From Elusimicrobiota bacterium (GTDB lineage: Bacteria; CG03), in assembly GCA_021161625.1 (NCBI GenBank), contig JAGHAG010000152.1, forward strand, positions 1 to 6,722: a stretch of 6,722 nucleotides of DNA. Reading direction: 5' to 3'. Positions 6,650-6,722 of the stretch are shown here, piece by piece (position 1 is the first letter of the stretch; each line of letters opens with the position of its first letter). Both the position numbers and the translations under genes were made by a program. The notes below the pieces were generated by a model that saw only the letters and a program-made list of their open reading frames with translations, had not been told where the DNA came from and did no database searches.

Positions 6650-6662
6650 AAAAAAATTAAAA

Positions 6663-6722
6663 ATGAAATTGGAGATGTTAAGGAAATCTTTTTTTGTGTT
6701 CTTGATTATTGTTAGTCCTTTA
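6663..6722 (+). CDS. Partial gene: N-terminal signal-peptide-like start of an unknown exported protein
   Basis: From ATG 6663 an open frame runs to the last base of the window and gives 20 residues: MKLEM, then LRKS and a hydrophobic core FFVFLIIVSPL. This is a signal peptide or N-terminal membrane anchor pattern. A second in-frame ATG at 6675 is equally possible and gives MLRKS directly. Neither has a well-spaced Shine-Dalgarno site: GGAG abuts 6675. The first ATG lies in an AT-rich repeat word, as does the start of gene 2. Same strand and 109-bp spacing after gene 3 suggest it may continue the operon. The product cannot be named. Confidence 0.5.
   Translation, partial: MKLEMLRKSFFVFLIIVSPL

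Noticed and set aside
6594..6655. Rho-independent terminator after gene 3
   Set aside because: Both hairpins are short and the second is followed by A, not T, on the + strand; on the - strand no T-run follows either.
6561..6670. CRISPR-like array
   Set aside because: The repeated words are short, variable and AT-rich, without regular spacers of constant length.

Overview
The window looks like AT-rich DNA from an uncultured, probably Gram-negative-type bacterium. It carries type IV pilin-like genes, a very large exported calcium-loop and Fn3 protein, and intergenic spacers made of short palindromes and AT-rich words. That combination reminds me of candidate-phylum lineages such as Elusimicrobiota, Omnitrophota or Desantisbacteria, but nothing here fixes the taxonomy. 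All supported genes lie on the + strand.

Layout. Positions 1-205 form a spacer with a perfect 14-bp inverted repeat, two short tandem-repeat tracts and a good sigma-70-like promoter just before the first gene. Gene 1 (206-604) is a PilV/GspI-like prepilin. Gene 2 (best start 723, possible start 597, end 2090) is a PilX-like pilus protein; the codons before 723 look like a repeat element that happens to be open in frame. Gene 3 starts at a GTG (2087) that overlaps the gene 2 stop by four bases and runs to 6553. It encodes a 1488-residue exported protein with a signal peptide, seven DxDxDG calcium-loop repeats (a complete seven-bladed propeller by count), about six Fn3 modules with two Ig-like modules, a further beta domain and a FlgD/T9SS-like C-terminal end. 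The spacer 6554-6662 holds an AT-rich word repeat and two GTAG-led mini-hairpins. A further gene encoding a signal-peptide-like N-terminus begins at 6663 or 6675 and runs off the window.

Working model (inference). The three complete genes form one transcription unit: minor pilin, PilX-like protein, then a giant calcium-propeller protein. This parallels the pilV-pilW-pilX-pilY1 minor-pilin cluster of proteobacteria, where PilY1 is a calcium-binding propeller adhesin at the pilus tip. Here the propeller is N-terminal, the stalk is Fn3/Ig and a PilW gene is missing. The competing reading is an ordinary secreted surface protein, sorted by its C-terminal domain, that merely sits beside pilin genes.
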